In this document: positions 63,206-64,000 of the stretch, piece after piece
Position numbering within the stretch: the stretch's first letter is position 1
How the letters are laid out: each line of letters starts with the position of its first letter
Assembly (NCBI RefSeq): GCF_005930355.1
Contig: NZ_VDBO01000011.1
Location: forward strand, 30,807 to 94,806
Length of the DNA: 64,000 nt
Direction of reading: 5' to 3'
Source: Paenibacillus sinopodophylli
GTDB taxonomy: Bacteria; Bacillota; Bacilli; Paenibacillales; Paenibacillaceae
Notes under the pieces: model-generated
The model's database searches: none
What the model was told of the DNA's origin: nothing
What the model saw: the letters and a program-made list of their open reading frames with translations, nothing else
Position numbers and translations under genes: made by a program

Positions 63206-64000
63206 TCAAATCCAATCTAAAACAACGCCAAGCTTCGCCTGTTTCGAATCCAATATTAAATCCCATGCTTCCTTTGCCTGTTCGACAGGAAAGCGATGTG
63301 TAATAAGTGATGAGGTTTGAAGCCATCCTTCTGTGATCCCTCGCAAGGTCTCGTCCATATCTTCTTGGCTCCAGCCGGATGGACAATGCAAGGTAACCTT
63401 TTTGGTACGCAGCATTTGGATATCAATCCGGCCGTCCTCGCCGAGAAATCCAGCCGAAACTAAGTGACAGCCGTACTGCGCGAATGAAATTAATTCGGTT
63501 ACCGTTGCTAATGACCCCACCGTATCTACTATGATCGAGAACGTATCCCTGACATCCTGAAGGGCTTCCTCAATAGAGGATACTTTTGTATTTACTTTGC
63601 GAATACCTTCAGGAAGCAGGTTCAAGCGGTCATGATGTCTACCGAGTACAATGACATGAGCCCCGCGATGCATGAGCGTTTGGGCAGCCCATTGCCCAAC
63701 CATTCCATCTCCAATAACGACTGCATAATCGCCCTTTTTAACGGGTGGACACATGCCGCAGCTATAACCAACCTGGGTCAATACGAGTCCTGAATAAGCA
63801 AGGGGATCCTTTTCAGCCGGCAGCTTCCATACCTGCCCTTTATGAGTGACAGCAGGACTGACATGTCCTCCAGTAGAGAAAAACATGTCATTAACATTAC
63901 TTATCGTAGCAAAGACTCGATCGCCAACTGCAAAGTCCTGCACATCTTTTCCCAGTGAGGTGATTACGCCAACCTTCTGATACCCAGCTACTTGTGGAAA
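63206..64000 (-). CDS. MDR-family dehydrogenase (5' end outside window)
   Basis: 264 residues are visible; the frame is open to the window edge and reads FPQVAGYQKVGVI at base 64000, so a GTG at 63943 is an internal Val and the N-terminus lies beyond. It has the nucleotide motif VIGDGMVGQWAAQ, an LGRHHDRL turn and the C-terminal catalytic-domain return (ITHRFPVEQAKEAWDLIL) of zinc-type alcohol/polyol dehydrogenases, with an unusual SCGMCPP just before the Rossmann fold. It is convergent with the regulator gene. It may be a third oxidoreductase of the same sugar pathway, by proximity only. Confidence 0.85.
   Translation of the reverse strand, partial: FPQVAGYQKVGVITSLGKDVQDFAVGDRVFATISNVNDMFFSTGGHVSPAVTHKGQVWKLPAEKDPLAYSGLVLTQVGYSCGMCPPVKKGDYAVVIGDGMVGQWAAQTLMHRGAHVIVLGRHHDRLNLLPEGIRKVNTKVSSIEEALQDVRDTFSIIVDTVGSLATVTELISFAQYGCHLVSAGFLGEDGRIDIQMLRTKKVTLHCPSGWSQEDMDETLRGITEGWLQTSSLITHRFPVEQAKEAWDLILDSKQAKLGVVLDWI

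Noticed and set aside
63206..63943. Complete 245-residue dehydrogenase starting with GTG at 63943
   Set aside because: The frame stays open to the window edge with family-like sequence (FPQVAGYQKVGVI), so the GTG is internal and the gene is cut by the window.

Overview
The window looks like chromosome from a Paenibacillaceae bacterium (Paenibacillus, Cohnella or a relative). Three very large secreted proteins carry C-terminal triple S-layer-homology (SLH) domains. There is a YesM/YesN-type two-component pair, CUT1 sugar-transport genes with no ATPase of their own (normally served by a shared MsmX), AGGAGG-type ribosome binding sites, sigma-A style promoters and many Firmicute-type insertion-sequence relics. 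No rRNA, tRNA or CRISPR array was seen.

Layout. 1-7.6 kb: two SLH surface proteins built from highly homogenised tandem repeats (318-bp Ig-like units; 225-bp InlB-type units). 7.7-10.3 kb: a MalT/LuxR-type regulator. 10.3-13.4 kb: accessory DNA with IS-end-like repeats, a small XRE repressor, an IS110 element with a foldable RNA in its non-coding end, and a gene of unknown function. 13.8-15.3 kb: a divergent aldo/keto reductase-MerR pair; the reductase appears to have lost its ATG start (ATA behind a perfect AGGAGG). 15.7-19.8 kb: a large secreted DUF5695-like protein under a cre-like palindrome. 20.9-23.5 kb: a multidrug MFS pump divergent from a TetR-nitroreductase pair, with two operators between them. 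23.7-28.7 kb: a transposon graveyard (broken IS1182, IS4 and IS630 transposases) around a TetR-SDR pair that carries two matching operators. 28.8-32.6 kb: a Fur-controlled siderophore module (Btr-like AraC/binding-protein fusion; divergent lipoprotein plus flavin reductase). 33-35.9 kb: glycolate oxidase subunits GlcD and GlcF.

36-64 kb is one large carbohydrate-utilisation locus. A histidine kinase and AraC-type response regulator lie divergent from a GH78 alpha-L-rhamnosidase. Next come a sugar-binding lipoprotein and two permeases, a 2049-residue SLH-anchored protein whose GH42-like barrel is interrupted by a carbohydrate-binding module, a GH42 beta-galactosidase and a second GH78 enzyme. 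Two genes, the first rhamnosidase and the binding protein, share a ~75-bp promoter block with a 22-bp palindrome at identical spacing, the best candidate site for the response regulator. It is followed by an operon of a xylose-isomerase-like epimerase, two zinc alcohol dehydrogenases, an AlsE-like phosphosugar 3-epimerase and a GntR/LacI-type repressor. The operator of that repressor, GTATCAGTGAYAC, sits in the promoter spacer of the operon and again at the repressor's own start. A further dehydrogenase runs off the window on the other strand.

Integrated reading (inference): surface and cytoplasmic enzymes break down a rhamnose- and galactose-containing plant or microbial polysaccharide, the ABC system imports the oligosaccharides, and the 58-63 kb operon oxidises and epimerises an unusual released sugar. 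That operon has no sugar kinase and is the best candidate in the window for undescribed metabolism.
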